The notes below the pieces were generated by a model. It was not told where the DNA came from and searched no databases. It saw only the letters and a list, made by a program, of their open reading frames with translations. A DNA stretch of 64,000 nucleotides from Phycisphaeraceae bacterium. Lineage in GTDB: Bacteria > Planctomycetota > Phycisphaerae > Phycisphaerales > UBA1924. Each line of letters starts with the position of its first letter. The stretch's first letter is position 1. Positions 9,537-18,581 of the stretch are shown here, piece after piece. Where the stretch lies: the NCBI GenBank assembly GCA_020639195.1, contig JACKHB010000002.1:558001-622000 (forward strand), in the 5' to 3' direction. A program made the translations under genes and the position numbers.

Positions 9537-11797
9537 GCGGTCAGCAACAGAACGATGAACAGGACGATGACCAGTCCACCGGCCATCTGGCCCGCGTACT
9601 GGTGGAGCACGCCGCTCTGCGCGCGGCGGGCGCTCTTGCCCATCCGTCGCGGCAGCCAGCCGAAGAGATTCACCAGACCATCGACCAACAGCGCGTCGAT
9701 GAGATGGAAGATGCACGACGCCACATAGAGAGGCCGGCGGATCAGAAACTCGTAGAACTCGTCCACAAACCACTTGTGCTGGGCCCAGCGCGGAATGGGC
9801 CCCAGGCGCGGCAGCAGCTCGTCGGCCCGGCTGCGGGCCGCCTCAGTCCGACTGCCGATCATCAGCCCGCCGATCCCCTTGGGCCCGTGCAAGGCCGCGG
9901 CGATCAGGATGCCGATCACCCCCACGATCGCCGACACGAAGTACATCACATCGTGCGGATTCATGCCCAGCAGCGTGGCATGGGCGTGCTCCTCGTGCGT
10001 GAGATCGTGACGGAACGCCGCGGCGTGGACGGCGTGCTCGCCCTCTCCGATCGAGACCTGCGCGGCGGTCGAGTCGTGCACCATTGAGCCGACCCAGCCG
10101 TGCCGGTCCTGTTCGATGAAGTAGGCGCCCGCCGCGGCGAGCGAGAGCACCGCGAGCAGCGCCAGCACCGTGTTGATCGCCCAGCCCGGCGGGTGCGGAT
10201 GGAACGAGTGATCCGCGTCGTGCGGCTGGGGTGTTGGAGGTTCGGCAGAATGGCCATCGCCCGCGGGCGCGTGCCCATCATGCGCGTGGTCCGCGTGGCC
10301 GTGGTCATCATCGGCGTGCACCTCGTCGCCGGGCTCAAAGAGCCTCGGCCCGACGAACACGCGGAAGAAGACCCGAAACGTGTAGTAGGCCGTCAGGCCC
10401 GCGGTGAGGATCAGGATCCAGCCCAGCAACTGGTATCCCGGCGTCACGAAGGCCTCGGCGAGGATCATGTCCTTGCTGAAGAACCCCGCCGTGAACGGGA
10501 AGCCCGACAGGTTGAGGCAGCCCACGAGCATGGCCACGCCGACGATGAGCCAGCCGCGCATGAACATCACGCCGCTGAGCCTGCGCAGATCGAGCTGGCC
10601 CGCGAATCCGTGCATCACCGCGCCGCAGCACAGGAAGAGCGTCGCCTTGAAGAACGCGTGCGTGAAGACGTGGAACGCGGCGCCCGTGCTCGAGAGGAAC
10701 GCCAGCCCGGCGAACATGTAGCCCAATTGGCTCACGGTGGAGTACGCCATGATCCGCTTGATGTCGAACTGGGCCATCCCGATCGTCGCGGCCAGCAGGG
10801 CCGTCAGCGCCCCCACCCACGCGACCACGGGCAACGCCCACTCACTCACAAGGAACAGCGGCATCGTCCGCGCAATGAGGTAGACGCCGGCGGTCACCAT
10901 GGTCGCCGCGTGGATGAGCGCGCTCACCGGCGTCGGGCCTTCCATGGCATCAGGAAGCCACACATACAGCGGCAGCTGGGCGCTCTTGCCGAACGCGCCG
11001 ATCATCAGCAGCACCGGGATCGCCTGCACGAGCAGCGGGATGTCCTCGACGCGCCCGGCCTTGAGCGAATCGATGTGCGGCTGCACCAGCGGGAACAGCT
11101 CGGCGTACTGCACCGTCCCGAAGTGGAAGAACGTGAGCATCACCCCCAGGGCGAGGCCCAGGTCGCCGATGCGGTTCATGATGAACGCCTTCTTCGCCGC
11201 GGCGACCGCGCTTGGCTTCTTGTAGAAGTACCCGATCAGCAGGTAGGAACAGAGGCCAACCCCTTCCCACCCCAGATAGAGAAGGATGAGGTTGTCGCCC
11301 ATGACCAGGCACGCCATCGAGAACACGAAGAGGCTGAAGGCCGCGAAGAACCGGCAGTAACCGAGACCCTTGTCGTGCGCCATGTACTCGCTGGCGTAGA
11401 GGGCAATCAAGGTGCCCAGGCCCGTGACGAAGAGCATCCAGAGCCCCGACAATCCGTCCATGTAGAACCCGAAGTTGGCGATCAGCGTCTGGCCCGGCTC
11501 GTGCCCCCACGAGAGGTGGATCCACTCCCAGGCGGTTGTGACGCTCGCGCCCGAGGCCCAGCCCTCTCGCTGCTGGCCATACGTCGCCAGCATCAGCGCG
11601 AAGCTCACCCCCAGCGAGACGACGGTGATCCACGCGGGCAGCTTGGTCGAGCGGATCGGCCGTACGCACGCGACCAGACCGCAGAGCACGCAGCTCAGCA
11701 GCGGGAGGAACGGAATCAACGCCATCCACCACGCACCCTGGTGGGTGGCGGCCGGGGAGCCCGTGCTCGCGAGGATGACAGGCGTCAGGCCGGTCAT
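9533..11797 (-). CDS. nuoL: NADH-quinone oxidoreductase subunit L
   Basis: This is the largest antiporter-like subunit of complex I, about 754 residues, with some 16 hydrophobic segments and a long lateral C-terminal part. Family motifs include LYLGWEGVGLCSYLLIGYFY, FGKSAQLPLYVWLPDAMEGP and PTPVSALIHAATMVTAGVYL. An unusual loop at about residues 489-535 is crowded with His and Asp (HADDDHGHADHAHDGH and onward), much richer than is typical; it could bind metal, which is inference. The ATG at 11797 overlaps the nuoK stop by 4 bases, which decides it over an in-frame start six codons upstream. Confidence 0.95.
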   Translation of the reverse strand: MTGLTPVILASTGSPAATHQGAWWMALIPFLPLLSCVLCGLVACVRPIRSTKLPAWITVVSLGVSFALMLATYGQQREGWASGASVTTAWEWIHLSWGHEPGQTLIANFGFYMDGLSGLWMLFVTGLGTLIALYASEYMAHDKGLGYCRFFAAFSLFVFSMACLVMGDNLILLYLGWEGVGLCSYLLIGYFYKKPSAVAAAKKAFIMNRIGDLGLALGVMLTFFHFGTVQYAELFPLVQPHIDSLKAGRVEDIPLLVQAIPVLLMIGAFGKSAQLPLYVWLPDAMEGPTPVSALIHAATMVTAGVYLIARTMPLFLVSEWALPVVAWVGALTALLAATIGMAQFDIKRIMAYSTVSQLGYMFAGLAFLSSTGAAFHVFTHAFFKATLFLCCGAVMHGFAGQLDLRRLSGVMFMRGWLIVGVAMLVGCLNLSGFPFTAGFFSKDMILAEAFVTPGYQLLGWILILTAGLTAYYTFRVFFRVFVGPRLFEPGDEVHADDDHGHADHAHDGHAPAGDGHSAEPPTPQPHDADHSFHPHPPGWAINTVLALLAVLSLAAAGAYFIEQDRHGWVGSMVHDSTAAQVSIGEGEHAVHAAAFRHDLTHEEHAHATLLGMNPHDVMYFVSAIVGVIGILIAAALHGPKGIGGLMIGSRTEAARSRADELLPRLGPIPRWAQHKWFVDEFYEFLIRRPLYVASCIFHLIDALLVDGLVNLFGWLPRRMGKSARRAQSGVLHQYAGQMAGGLVIVLFIVLLLTA

Positions 11798-12147
11798 CCG
11801 CTCATCTCCGACCACTCATCCGCGCTCAGGCTCTCGCGCTTGCGGAACAGCAGCACCACCAGCGCGAGCGCGAGCGCCGCCTCCGCCGCGGCGATGGTGA
11901 TCACGAAGATCACGAACGTCTGCCCGGTCTGGTTCAGCCAGAACCGGCTGAACGCGATGAGCGCCAGGCCCGCCGCCTGGAACATCATCTCCGTGCACAG
12001 GAACATGATGATGAGGTTGCGCCGGGTCAGGAAGCCAATGACGCCGAGCACGAACATCGCGGCGGAGACGAAGAGGTAGTGCGCCAGCGTCAGGCCGCCC
12101 ATCGGCGCCGGAAACCCCGACTGCGCCAGCAGGACGAGCTCGCTCAC
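11794..12147 (-). CDS. nuoK: NADH-quinone oxidoreductase subunit K
   Basis: This is a small three-helix subunit of the complex I proton channel, 117 residues including an N-terminal extension of about 15. Two conserved membrane glutamates can be seen: one in NLIIMFLCTEMMFQAAGL and one in AAAEAALALALVVLLFR. The GTG at 12147 overlaps the nuoJ stop (GTGA); an internal ATG at codon 16 (MGGLTLAHYL) is closer to the usual NuoK length and could be the true start. The reading frame, neighbours and length leave little doubt about identity. Confidence 0.94.
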   Translation of the reverse strand: MSELVLLAQSGFPAPMGGLTLAHYLFVSAAMFVLGVIGFLTRRNLIIMFLCTEMMFQAAGLALIAFSRFWLNQTGQTFVIFVITIAAAEAALALALVVLLFRKRESLSADEWSEMSG

Positions 12148-13109
12148 GCCATCTCCTCCGAGCCGAGCGGTCTGGCCTGCTGCCTCTTCAACTCCTCGTC
12201 CAGTTCGACCTGGCGGCGGCTGAGCACAACGGCCCCGAGCATAGCCATCAGCAGAATGACCCCCGCGATCTCGATGGTGCCGGGATGGCGGTTGAGAAAG
12301 TCGAACGCCAGCGACTCGACGTTGCGAACCGCGAGGTCCTCGGGGAGCCCGACGTCGCGGATGGACGTAAACGAGCCGTCGGCGGGGATGCCCACGCGGG
12401 CCGTTCGCGCCTGCGCATCGACGAGGGCTAAGCCGCTCGAGCCGATGACCAGTTGCTCCTCCGGCTCGATCGTGCCCGCCGCTCGCAGCGCCCGCTCCAC
12501 CCTTCGCGGCAGCGAGGCGAGCTCGTTGGCCGGAGGCGTCGCGATCCCATCGCGGGGCAGGCCACGAACGCCCGACACGACCATGGTGGACAGCACCGCG
12601 AGCAGCGCGAAACCGGTTGCCGCGGCGAAGAACGGCTCTCTGGCCTCGGCGTCGTACGGGGTCAGCGAGTCGGTTTCCTCTTCGCTGGGAGCCTGCGTCG
12701 CCAGCATGATCACGAACAGATAGGTGATCAGAATGGCACCCGCGTACACGATGATCAGCGCGAACGCCATGAACGTCGCCGAGAGCAGGATGTACATCCC
12801 CGCCGAAGCCAGGATCGTCAGGATGAAGTACAGCGCTGCGTAGACCGGACGGCGGTTGGTGATGACCCGCAGCCCCGCCCCGAGGGCAATCAGGGCGAAC
12901 ACATAGAAGTAGATGCTGGGCATCTGGTCCGGCGTTCGATCGGCCGCGCGCAGCGTGAACCCCAGCAGGACCATGCCCAGCCCGATTGCGCCCAGCAGCC
13001 CCCCGAGCAATTGCGGCGAGACTCGGCGCCTCGGGAGGCTCGCGGCTACACCGATCCCGCCGACAGCGATGCCCGCGTAGAGCAGGAACGGATGGATGAT
13101 CTCACCCAA
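12144..13109 (-). CDS. nuoJ: NADH-quinone oxidoreductase subunit J, long form
   Basis: This is a membrane subunit of complex I that links the quinone and pumping modules. Five hydrophobic segments are present, including YAALYFILTILASAGMYILL and AFALIIVYAGAILITYLFVI, which carry the typical NuoJ pattern. At about 321 residues it is longer than the usual 170-200. The extra length is a soluble stretch of about 90 residues between the fourth and last helices, beginning near PANELASLPRRVERALRAAG. The best start is a TTG at 13109, just before EIIHPFLLYAG; a second TTG lies upstream, and neither has a strong Shine-Dalgarno sequence. It heads the operon; nuoA-I are not in the window. Confidence 0.88.
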   Translation of the reverse strand: MGEIIHPFLLYAGIAVGGIGVAASLPRRRVSPQLLGGLLGAIGLGMVLLGFTLRAADRTPDQMPSIYFYVFALIALGAGLRVITNRRPVYAALYFILTILASAGMYILLSATFMAFALIIVYAGAILITYLFVIMLATQAPSEEETDSLTPYDAEAREPFFAAATGFALLAVLSTMVVSGVRGLPRDGIATPPANELASLPRRVERALRAAGTIEPEEQLVIGSSGLALVDAQARTARVGIPADGSFTSIRDVGLPEDLAVRNVESLAFDFLNRHPGTIEIAGVILLMAMLGAVVLSRRQVELDEELKRQQARPLGSEEMA

Positions 13110-13278
13110 CGCCGGACCCCGGCCGCGCGAGCGCGGATCGTGCGACGACAACTCCCCGCCGGTTCCCGGCGAGGGGGTGGAGGATAGATGGGCGTGCGTG
13201 CGCGGGCAACACGCTGGGGCCCTCCGCGACGCCCGCGCAACCGACAGGATGCCGCTTCGAGCTCGGGTAGGATCCGGC

Positions 13279-13974
13279 GTGGAGCCCTCTCTGCGCCCAA
13301 CCGTCTCGGGCTGGCTTGTCCAGCTCCCCAACGCGCTGACTGTGGCCCGCGTGGTGATCGCCGCGGCCTTCATCGCCGTGGCCTCGCTCGCGGAGTTCGG
13401 CGAGGGCGGGACGCCCCCTCGCACGCACCTGTGGATCGCCCTGGGGCTGTTCATCGCGGGCGCGATCACCGATGCGCTCGACGGCCATCTCGCGCGGCGC
13501 TGGCGCGTCGTCAGCCAGTTCGGGCGGGTCATGGACCCCTTCGCCGATAAGTTCCTCGTGCTCGGCGCGTGCGTCATGCTCGCGGGGCCACAATTCACGA
13601 CGTACGCGTTGATCGATGGCGCCAACGGCGGCGACCACGCATGGACTCGCATCCAGGTCTCCGGTTTCGCCACGTGGATGGCCGTCGTCGTCCTCGCCAG
13701 AGAGCTGCTCATCACGTCGCTGCGCGGGATCATCGAGGGACGCGGGCAATCCTTCGCCGCGCTGCCCGCGGGCAAGATCAAGATGATCGTGCAGTCCATC
13801 GGTCTGCCGCTGATCCTGCTCACGATGGCCGCGGCTCCCGATCCGACCACCGGAACCGCCCGGTGGGCCATCGTGATCGCGGCCTGGACGACCACGCTTA
13901 TCACGGCGTGGAGCGCCGTCCCCTACTGCTTCGATGGATTCCGCAAGCTCGGCGCGCCGATGGAGACCGCATGA
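13279..13974 (+). CDS. pgsA: CDP-diacylglycerol-glycerol-3-phosphate phosphatidyltransferase
   Basis: This enzyme makes phosphatidylglycerophosphate from CDP-diacylglycerol and glycerol-3-phosphate, the committed step to phosphatidylglycerol. At 231 residues it is slightly longer than the usual 180-200. The CDP-alcohol phosphatidyltransferase signature DG-x2-AR-x8-G-x3-D-x3-D is intact in DGHLARRWRVVSQFGRVMDP followed by FADK. Four or more hydrophobic segments place it in the inner membrane. The GTG at 13279 has GGTAGGA about 8 bases upstream; longer in-frame starts run into the divergent nuoJ promoter region. It overlaps pgpA by 4 bases, so the two consecutive pathway steps are coupled. Confidence 0.93.
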   Translation: MEPSLRPTVSGWLVQLPNALTVARVVIAAAFIAVASLAEFGEGGTPPRTHLWIALGLFIAGAITDALDGHLARRWRVVSQFGRVMDPFADKFLVLGACVMLAGPQFTTYALIDGANGGDHAWTRIQVSGFATWMAVVVLARELLITSLRGIIEGRGQSFAALPAGKIKMIVQSIGLPLILLTMAAAPDPTTGTARWAIVIAAWTTTLITAWSAVPYCFDGFRKLGAPMETA

Positions 13975-14489
13975 GGCGACAACGAGGCCTGGTGCTCGCA
14001 TCGACGTTCGGCCTGGGATACATGCGCCCCGCGCCGGGCACGTGGGGATCGCTGCCTCCGGTGATCCTCGCGCTCGTGCTGACGCAGGCCGGCCTGGGCC
14101 CTCTCGAGTCGCCGTGGGCGTACCACGGCGTGCTGGTCGCCGTCCTGATCTTCTTCTCATTGGCCACTGTGATCTCCGGCGACCTCGCCGAAGCTGTGGC
14201 CGGCCGAAAGGACCCGAGCCTTGTCGTGGCCGATGAGACGGCGGGGCAGTGCCTGCCGCTGATGGCGCTGCCGCTGGTCCCGTTGACCTATTCCTGGCGC
14301 GCCGCGTTCTGGACGCTGGCCTGGCTGGCCGGCGCGTTCGTCGCCTTCCGCCTGATGGACATCCTCAAGCCCCCGCCCGCGGCCCAGCTGCAACGCGTGC
14401 GTGGGGGTTGGGGCATCCTCATCGACGATCTCGTCGCAGGATTGCTCGCGCTGGCGATCATGCAAGCATCGATCGCGATCTTCGCGTGA
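13971..14489 (+). CDS. pgpA: Phosphatidylglycerophosphatase A
   Basis: This enzyme dephosphorylates phosphatidylglycerophosphate to phosphatidylglycerol, the step after PgsA. The 172-residue protein has the PgpA features: the start TFGLGYMRPAPGTWGSLPPV, the DETAGQCLPL active-site segment with conserved Asp-Glu, and FRLMDILKPPPA, then GGWGILIDDLVAGLLA near the end. Several membrane segments are present. The ATG at 13971 overlaps the pgsA stop (ATGA). The gene ends 85 bases before the convergent peptidase; a GC-rich 6-bp hairpin at 14524-14543 without a T-run is the only structure between them. Confidence 0.95.
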   Translation: MRRQRGLVLASTFGLGYMRPAPGTWGSLPPVILALVLTQAGLGPLESPWAYHGVLVAVLIFFSLATVISGDLAEAVAGRKDPSLVVADETAGQCLPLMALPLVPLTYSWRAAFWTLAWLAGAFVAFRLMDILKPPPAAQLQRVRGGWGILIDDLVAGLLALAIMQASIAIFA

Positions 14490-14574
14490 GCGACACGATC
14501 AGTGGGCGAGCTCCCAGCCACGAGGCCCCTCACACATGGGGCCGCGGAACCGCCGTAGTCGTTCTCGCCCGGAG

Positions 14575-16695
14575 CTAGGCCTCGTCGCCCGCCGCCCCGT
14601 CTGGAGCATCTTCCTCGGGCTCGGGCGCTTTCCACACGTTGTTCGAGTCGTCCACATCGGGCGTCAGCTCATCGGGGTCCACGATGACCTCGAGCACGTG
14701 CCGACCACCCGTGTCCCACTGCGTGGTCCAGCGCGTGTTGGCCGCCCAGATCTCAACCGGAAGCCGGCGGACCTCCTCGGTGCCGTTGTCGTACACGACC
14801 TTGAATTCCAGAGGCATCACGAGTTCTCGCCGCGAGCTGAACGTCGCCTGCACCGTCCCCGTGAACTCGCCGGGTCCCGACTCCGTCTCGCGTCCCGTCT
14901 GTTCGACGACCTCATCCACCGCGAGATCCAGCACCCCCGTCTCGTAGAACCAGCCGCGCCAGAACCACGTCAGGCTCTCGCCGCTGGCGTCTTCCATGCA
15001 GCGGAAGAAGTCCTCCGGGCGCGGGCTCTTGAACGCCCACAACCGGATGTACCGGCGGAATGCGAAGTCGAACCGCTCCGGCCCGAGCACGTATTCGCGC
15101 AGGATGTAGAGGCCCGTCGCGGGCTTCTCGTACCCGAGGAATCCCAGCCGTCCATCGGCCATCTGATCCGGGGGCGTCATCATGGGCTGCAGCCCCGGAC
15201 GCGACATCGTCCGCGCCGTCCCGCGCGGATTGCCCCGCCCCGATGGGCCATCCTCGTCGTACCGCTCCATCTGCGAGTAGATGTTGATGAACGTGTTGAA
15301 TCCCTCGTCCATCCACGCGTACCGGCGCTCGTCGGTGTTCACCACCATCGGGAACCAGTTGTGCCCGATCTCGTGCGTCGTCACTCCGTACAGCCCACGA
15401 TCGCTGCTGCGCGAGCGGCAGAAGATGATCATCGGGTACTCCATGCCCCCGACGATCCCGTTCACGTTGATCGCCACCGGGTACGGATACTCGAACCACC
15501 TCGCGTTGTACCCCTCGATCGCGAACCGCAGCATGTCCGTCGAGTTGCTCCAGTGCTCGATCCCCTCCTTGGGATACAGCGACTGCACCAGCGTCGCATG
15601 CGAGGCGCCCTGTACCGCCGCGGCATCCCAGATGAACGCGTCGCTGGCCGCCCACGCAAACGTCCGCACGTCGTGGGCCACGAAGTGCCACGTCAGCGGA
15701 CCGTCGCCCTCGGGCCGACTCGAGGGCTCGCCGACTTCCTCTGCCGACCGCAGCACCACCGTCTCGCGGCTCTGGCTCGCCCGCGCCATGCGCTCTCGCT
15801 GTTCGGCCGTCAGCACGCCCTCGGGGTTCTGCAACTCGCCCGTCGCGCCCACGATGAAGTCCCGCGGCACGGTCAGCTTGACGTCGAAGCTCCCAAAGTC
15901 CGTGTAGAACTCGCCCGCGCCCAGATAGGGCAGGTGATTCCAGCCGTACACGTCGTCGTACTTGACCACCGACGGAAACCACTGCGCCAGCTCGAAGATC
16001 GTTCCTTGCTCCACCTCCTCGATGCCCAGCCGGTCCGAGCCGTAGGGCGGAATGTCGAACGAGAACTCAAGCGACACGCTCACGGTCCCGCCGCGAGGCT
16101 TCAGGCTCTGCGGAAGGTCCAGACGCGCCACCGTATCGACGATCTGTGGTTCCACGCCCACGCCGTCGATCCGAACGTTCGTCACGCCGACCCCACCATC
16201 AAACGCGTCGCGGTTCCCGAATCGCCCGCGCGGACGCGTCATCCTCGCGCCCTTGCTGGAGGGATTGAACAGATTCTGCTCCAGGTTGATCCAGATGTAC
16301 TCGAGACTGTGCGGTGAGTTGTTGGTGTACGTGATGGTCTGCGTCGCCGTGACCCGGCGATGCTCCGCATCGAGCGTCGCCTCGATCACGTAGTCGGCCC
16401 GGTTCTGCCAGTAGGCCGGCCCGGGCGCGCCGCTCGCCAGGCGAGCCTCGTTGGGATCACGCCACGGCAGCGGGCTGAAGATCGTGCTCTCATCGCGCGG
16501 TGCACCCGCCCGGAGGAACTCGGTGCTGAACCCACCACGCCCGCCACGTCCACCTCGGGGGCGATCCGGCGCCGCCGGCGGGGTCTGAGCAGAGTCGGCG
16601 ACGGGCTGGGTTTCCGCCTCGCCCTTCGGACGAGTCACGCACGACGCCAGCACTCCAACCATCGCTCCCAGCACCACGGCGCGGCATCCACCCAT
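14575..16695 (-). CDS. M1-family zinc metallopeptidase, lipoprotein
   Basis: This is a predicted envelope-anchored aminopeptidase-like protein of 706 residues. The start at 16695 gives a lipoprotein signal ending in LASC (residues 16-19) and is preceded by GGAG at suitable distance; the longer frame adds 29 unremarkable codons. A Pro/Arg/Gly-rich linker follows. The M1 zinc site is complete: HEIGH at 441-445, then exactly 18 residues to the Glu of WMDEGFN. The exopeptidase-type loop appears as GGMEYP, in place of GAMEN. A C-terminal region of beta-type sequence ends in an acidic tail rich in Asp and Glu. The protease fold and zinc ligands are seen; substrate and cell-surface role are inferred. 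Confidence 0.9.
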   Translation of the reverse strand: MGGCRAVVLGAMVGVLASCVTRPKGEAETQPVADSAQTPPAAPDRPRGGRGGRGGFSTEFLRAGAPRDESTIFSPLPWRDPNEARLASGAPGPAYWQNRADYVIEATLDAEHRRVTATQTITYTNNSPHSLEYIWINLEQNLFNPSSKGARMTRPRGRFGNRDAFDGGVGVTNVRIDGVGVEPQIVDTVARLDLPQSLKPRGGTVSVSLEFSFDIPPYGSDRLGIEEVEQGTIFELAQWFPSVVKYDDVYGWNHLPYLGAGEFYTDFGSFDVKLTVPRDFIVGATGELQNPEGVLTAEQRERMARASQSRETVVLRSAEEVGEPSSRPEGDGPLTWHFVAHDVRTFAWAASDAFIWDAAAVQGASHATLVQSLYPKEGIEHWSNSTDMLRFAIEGYNARWFEYPYPVAINVNGIVGGMEYPMIIFCRSRSSDRGLYGVTTHEIGHNWFPMVVNTDERRYAWMDEGFNTFINIYSQMERYDEDGPSGRGNPRGTARTMSRPGLQPMMTPPDQMADGRLGFLGYEKPATGLYILREYVLGPERFDFAFRRYIRLWAFKSPRPEDFFRCMEDASGESLTWFWRGWFYETGVLDLAVDEVVEQTGRETESGPGEFTGTVQATFSSRRELVMPLEFKVVYDNGTEEVRRLPVEIWAANTRWTTQWDTGGRHVLEVIVDPDELTPDVDDSNNVWKAPEPEEDAPDGAAGDEA

Positions 16696-16775
16696 CGCAC
16701 GTCTCCAGTCAGGGGTCTCTTCGCGAAGAGGCGATCCTAGCAGATCCTCCCACGCTCCTGCGCTCGTCTCCCTCC

Positions 16776-16803
16776 ATGACACACCGCGGTCGCTCCCTAG
16801 ACT
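16776..16803 (+). promoter_or_regulatory. Candidate promoter for mcsA-mcsB-comF
   Basis: ATGACA (16776-16781; five of six to TTGACA) and TAGACT (16798-16803) are separated by 16 bases and lie about 50 bases upstream of the mcsA ATG. The site is in the divergent interval between the M1 peptidase and mcsA. No CtsR-type heptad repeat was recognised next to it. Confidence 0.4.
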
Positions 16804-16854
16804 CCCCCGGTTGAGAGTCGCCTCCCAGCGAGACGACCCGCGCCGAGGAGATCA

Positions 16855-17436
16855 ATGCTCTGCGAGTGCGGCCAAGCCGAGGCCACCGTCCACGAGGTGC
16901 TCATCAAGGGCGACAAGCAGGTCGCCCGGCATCTCTGCGAACAGTGCGCCCGCAAGGCCGGCATCGACCCCAAGCCTTCGGGCTCCATGACCGAACTCAT
17001 CGCCAAACACGCCATGGGTCATTCCATGGGCATTGGCGCCCAGATCGTCACCGCCCCCAAGCGTGCAGCCTCCTGCCCGAGCTGTAAGACGACGTACGAC
17101 TCGTTCAAACAGAACGGCGTCTTGGGCTGCCCCGAGTGCTACACGACCTTTCTTGAGGTGCTGACGCCCCTGCTCGAACGCGCCCACGAGGGCGCGACCC
17201 ACCACGTCGGCAAGATCCCCCGCCGCGCCCTCGACTCGACCAAGTCCCACCCCGGCTCGCGGATCGACGCCCTCCTCGGCTCCCTGGAACAGCGGGCCGA
17301 ACGCCTCGCCACGCTCCGCAAGCAGCTCGACGAGGCCATCCGTGCCGAGCAGTATGAGCGGGCCGCGAAGGTCCGCGACGAGATCCGCTCCCTCGGCGAG
17401 ATCGTCGATGAGGGTGCCGAACCGGAGCCGTCATGA
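16855..17436 (+). CDS. mcsA: McsA-like activator of protein arginine kinase (zinc fingers plus UVR domain)
   Basis: In Firmicutes McsA binds and activates the arginine kinase McsB. This 193-residue protein has the McsA layout. One Cys pair is at the start (CECG) and another follows in CEQC; a second zinc-binding module is CPSCKTTYDSFKQNGVLGCP then EC. An alpha-helical C-terminal UVR-type segment (about 150-185) contains LRKQLDEAIRAEQYERAAKV. The ATG at 16855 is preceded by GAGGAG. It overlaps mcsB by 4 bases. The usual partners ctsR and clpC are not in the window, so what it regulates here is unknown. Confidence 0.88.
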   Translation: MLCECGQAEATVHEVLIKGDKQVARHLCEQCARKAGIDPKPSGSMTELIAKHAMGHSMGIGAQIVTAPKRAASCPSCKTTYDSFKQNGVLGCPECYTTFLEVLTPLLERAHEGATHHVGKIPRRALDSTKSHPGSRIDALLGSLEQRAERLATLRKQLDEAIRAEQYERAAKVRDEIRSLGEIVDEGAEPEPS

Positions 17437-18581
17437 CAACTCCGGCCAAGGACCCGACCCCGGACACCTTCCCGACCGCCGAGCTGCTCGGGGGCGCCGC
17501 CGAACTGCTGCGTCCCGACGGCCCCGACCACGACGTGGTGGTCTCCTCGCGCGTCCGTCTGGCCCGGAATCTCGCCGGCTTCCCGTTCGTCGCCCACGCC
17601 TCGCGCACCGATCGAAACCAGATCCTCGATCTCTGCCGCCATCGGCTCGCGGCCGCCGACGGCCCCGGGCCGTTCACGTGGCTCCGGGTCCATGACCTCA
17701 AGGCCGTGGACCGGTCCCTGCTCGTCGAACGCCACCTCATCTCCAAGCAGCACGCAAAGGGCGCCATGGCGGGCGGACAGGGCGGGCCCGATGAGCCCCG
17801 CGCCGCGGCGATCTCACTTCCCCTGGAACGCCTGAGCGCCATGGTCAATGAGGAGGACCACCTCCGGCTGCAGAGCCTTCGCGCCGGCCTCGCGCTCGCG
17901 GACGCCTATCGCGACGCCGATGCGCTCGACGACCACATCGAGGCCGGGCTCGACTTCGCCTTCCACCCAAGACTCGGCTACCTGACCGCCTGCCCCACCA
18001 ACGTCGGCACCGGCGCGCGATTCTCCGTCATGCTCCACCTCCCGGGCCTCCGCATGACCGGCGACATCGAGAAGGTCAAGAGGGCAGCCGACGACATGTC
18101 GCTGGCCATTCGCGGCTTCTATGGCGAGGGATCGCAGAACATCGGCGACTTCTACCAACTTTCAAACCAGACCACCCTGGGCAAGAGCGAACGTGTCCTG
18201 CTCCACGACATGGAGTCGTCGATCGTGCCGCGGGTCATCGAGTACGAACGGCTCGGACGCCGCATGCTGATCGAGCGCCGTCGTGACATCCTCGAAGACA
18301 AGGTCAGCCGCGCGCTGGGCCTGCTCCGCAGCGCCAGGCTCGTCGCCAGCGATGAGGCCATGGGCCTGCTCAGCCACGTCCGCCTCGGCATCGTCCTGGG
18401 ATTGATCCCCGACGTGCCTCTCGCGACGGTCAGCGGCCTCATGCTCCTGGTCCAGCCCGCCCACCTGCAGCGCAAGATCGGGCGCGAGATGCCCCAGGCC
18501 GAACGCCGGCGCGCCAGGGCCGACCTGCTCCGCGCCACCCTGGGCCGCGAAGGGCTGCTCCGCGATGATCCCGCCCGCTGA
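17433..18581 (+). CDS. mcsB: Protein arginine kinase McsB
   Basis: McsB uses ATP to phosphorylate arginine side chains of proteins; in Bacillus the mark sends proteins to ClpCP. The 382-residue length and guanido-kinase motifs fit: SSRVRLARNL near the start, the catalytic NEEDHLR segment, and CPTNVGTGARFSVMLHLPGL carrying the conserved Cys and nucleotide-binding loop. No creatine/arginine kinase N-terminal substrate domain is present, as expected for McsB. It is translationally coupled to mcsA (ATGA) and overlaps comF by 17 bases. Identity is firm; the degradation role is inferred from Firmicutes. Confidence 0.93.
   Translation: MTTPAKDPTPDTFPTAELLGGAAELLRPDGPDHDVVVSSRVRLARNLAGFPFVAHASRTDRNQILDLCRHRLAAADGPGPFTWLRVHDLKAVDRSLLVERHLISKQHAKGAMAGGQGGPDEPRAAAISLPLERLSAMVNEEDHLRLQSLRAGLALADAYRDADALDDHIEAGLDFAFHPRLGYLTACPTNVGTGARFSVMLHLPGLRMTGDIEKVKRAADDMSLAIRGFYGEGSQNIGDFYQLSNQTTLGKSERVLLHDMESSIVPRVIEYERLGRRMLIERRRDILEDKVSRALGLLRSARLVASDEAMGLLSHVRLGIVLGLIPDVPLATVSGLMLLVQPAHLQRKIGREMPQAERRRARADLLRATLGREGLLRDDPAR

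Noticed and set aside
10100..12079. Plus-strand ORF of 659 codons opposite nuoL
   Set aside because: Shadow of nuoL/nuoK; no motifs, skewed composition.
14524..14543. Hairpin between pgpA and the M1 peptidase as a terminator
   Set aside because: Six-base stem without a following T-run in either direction.
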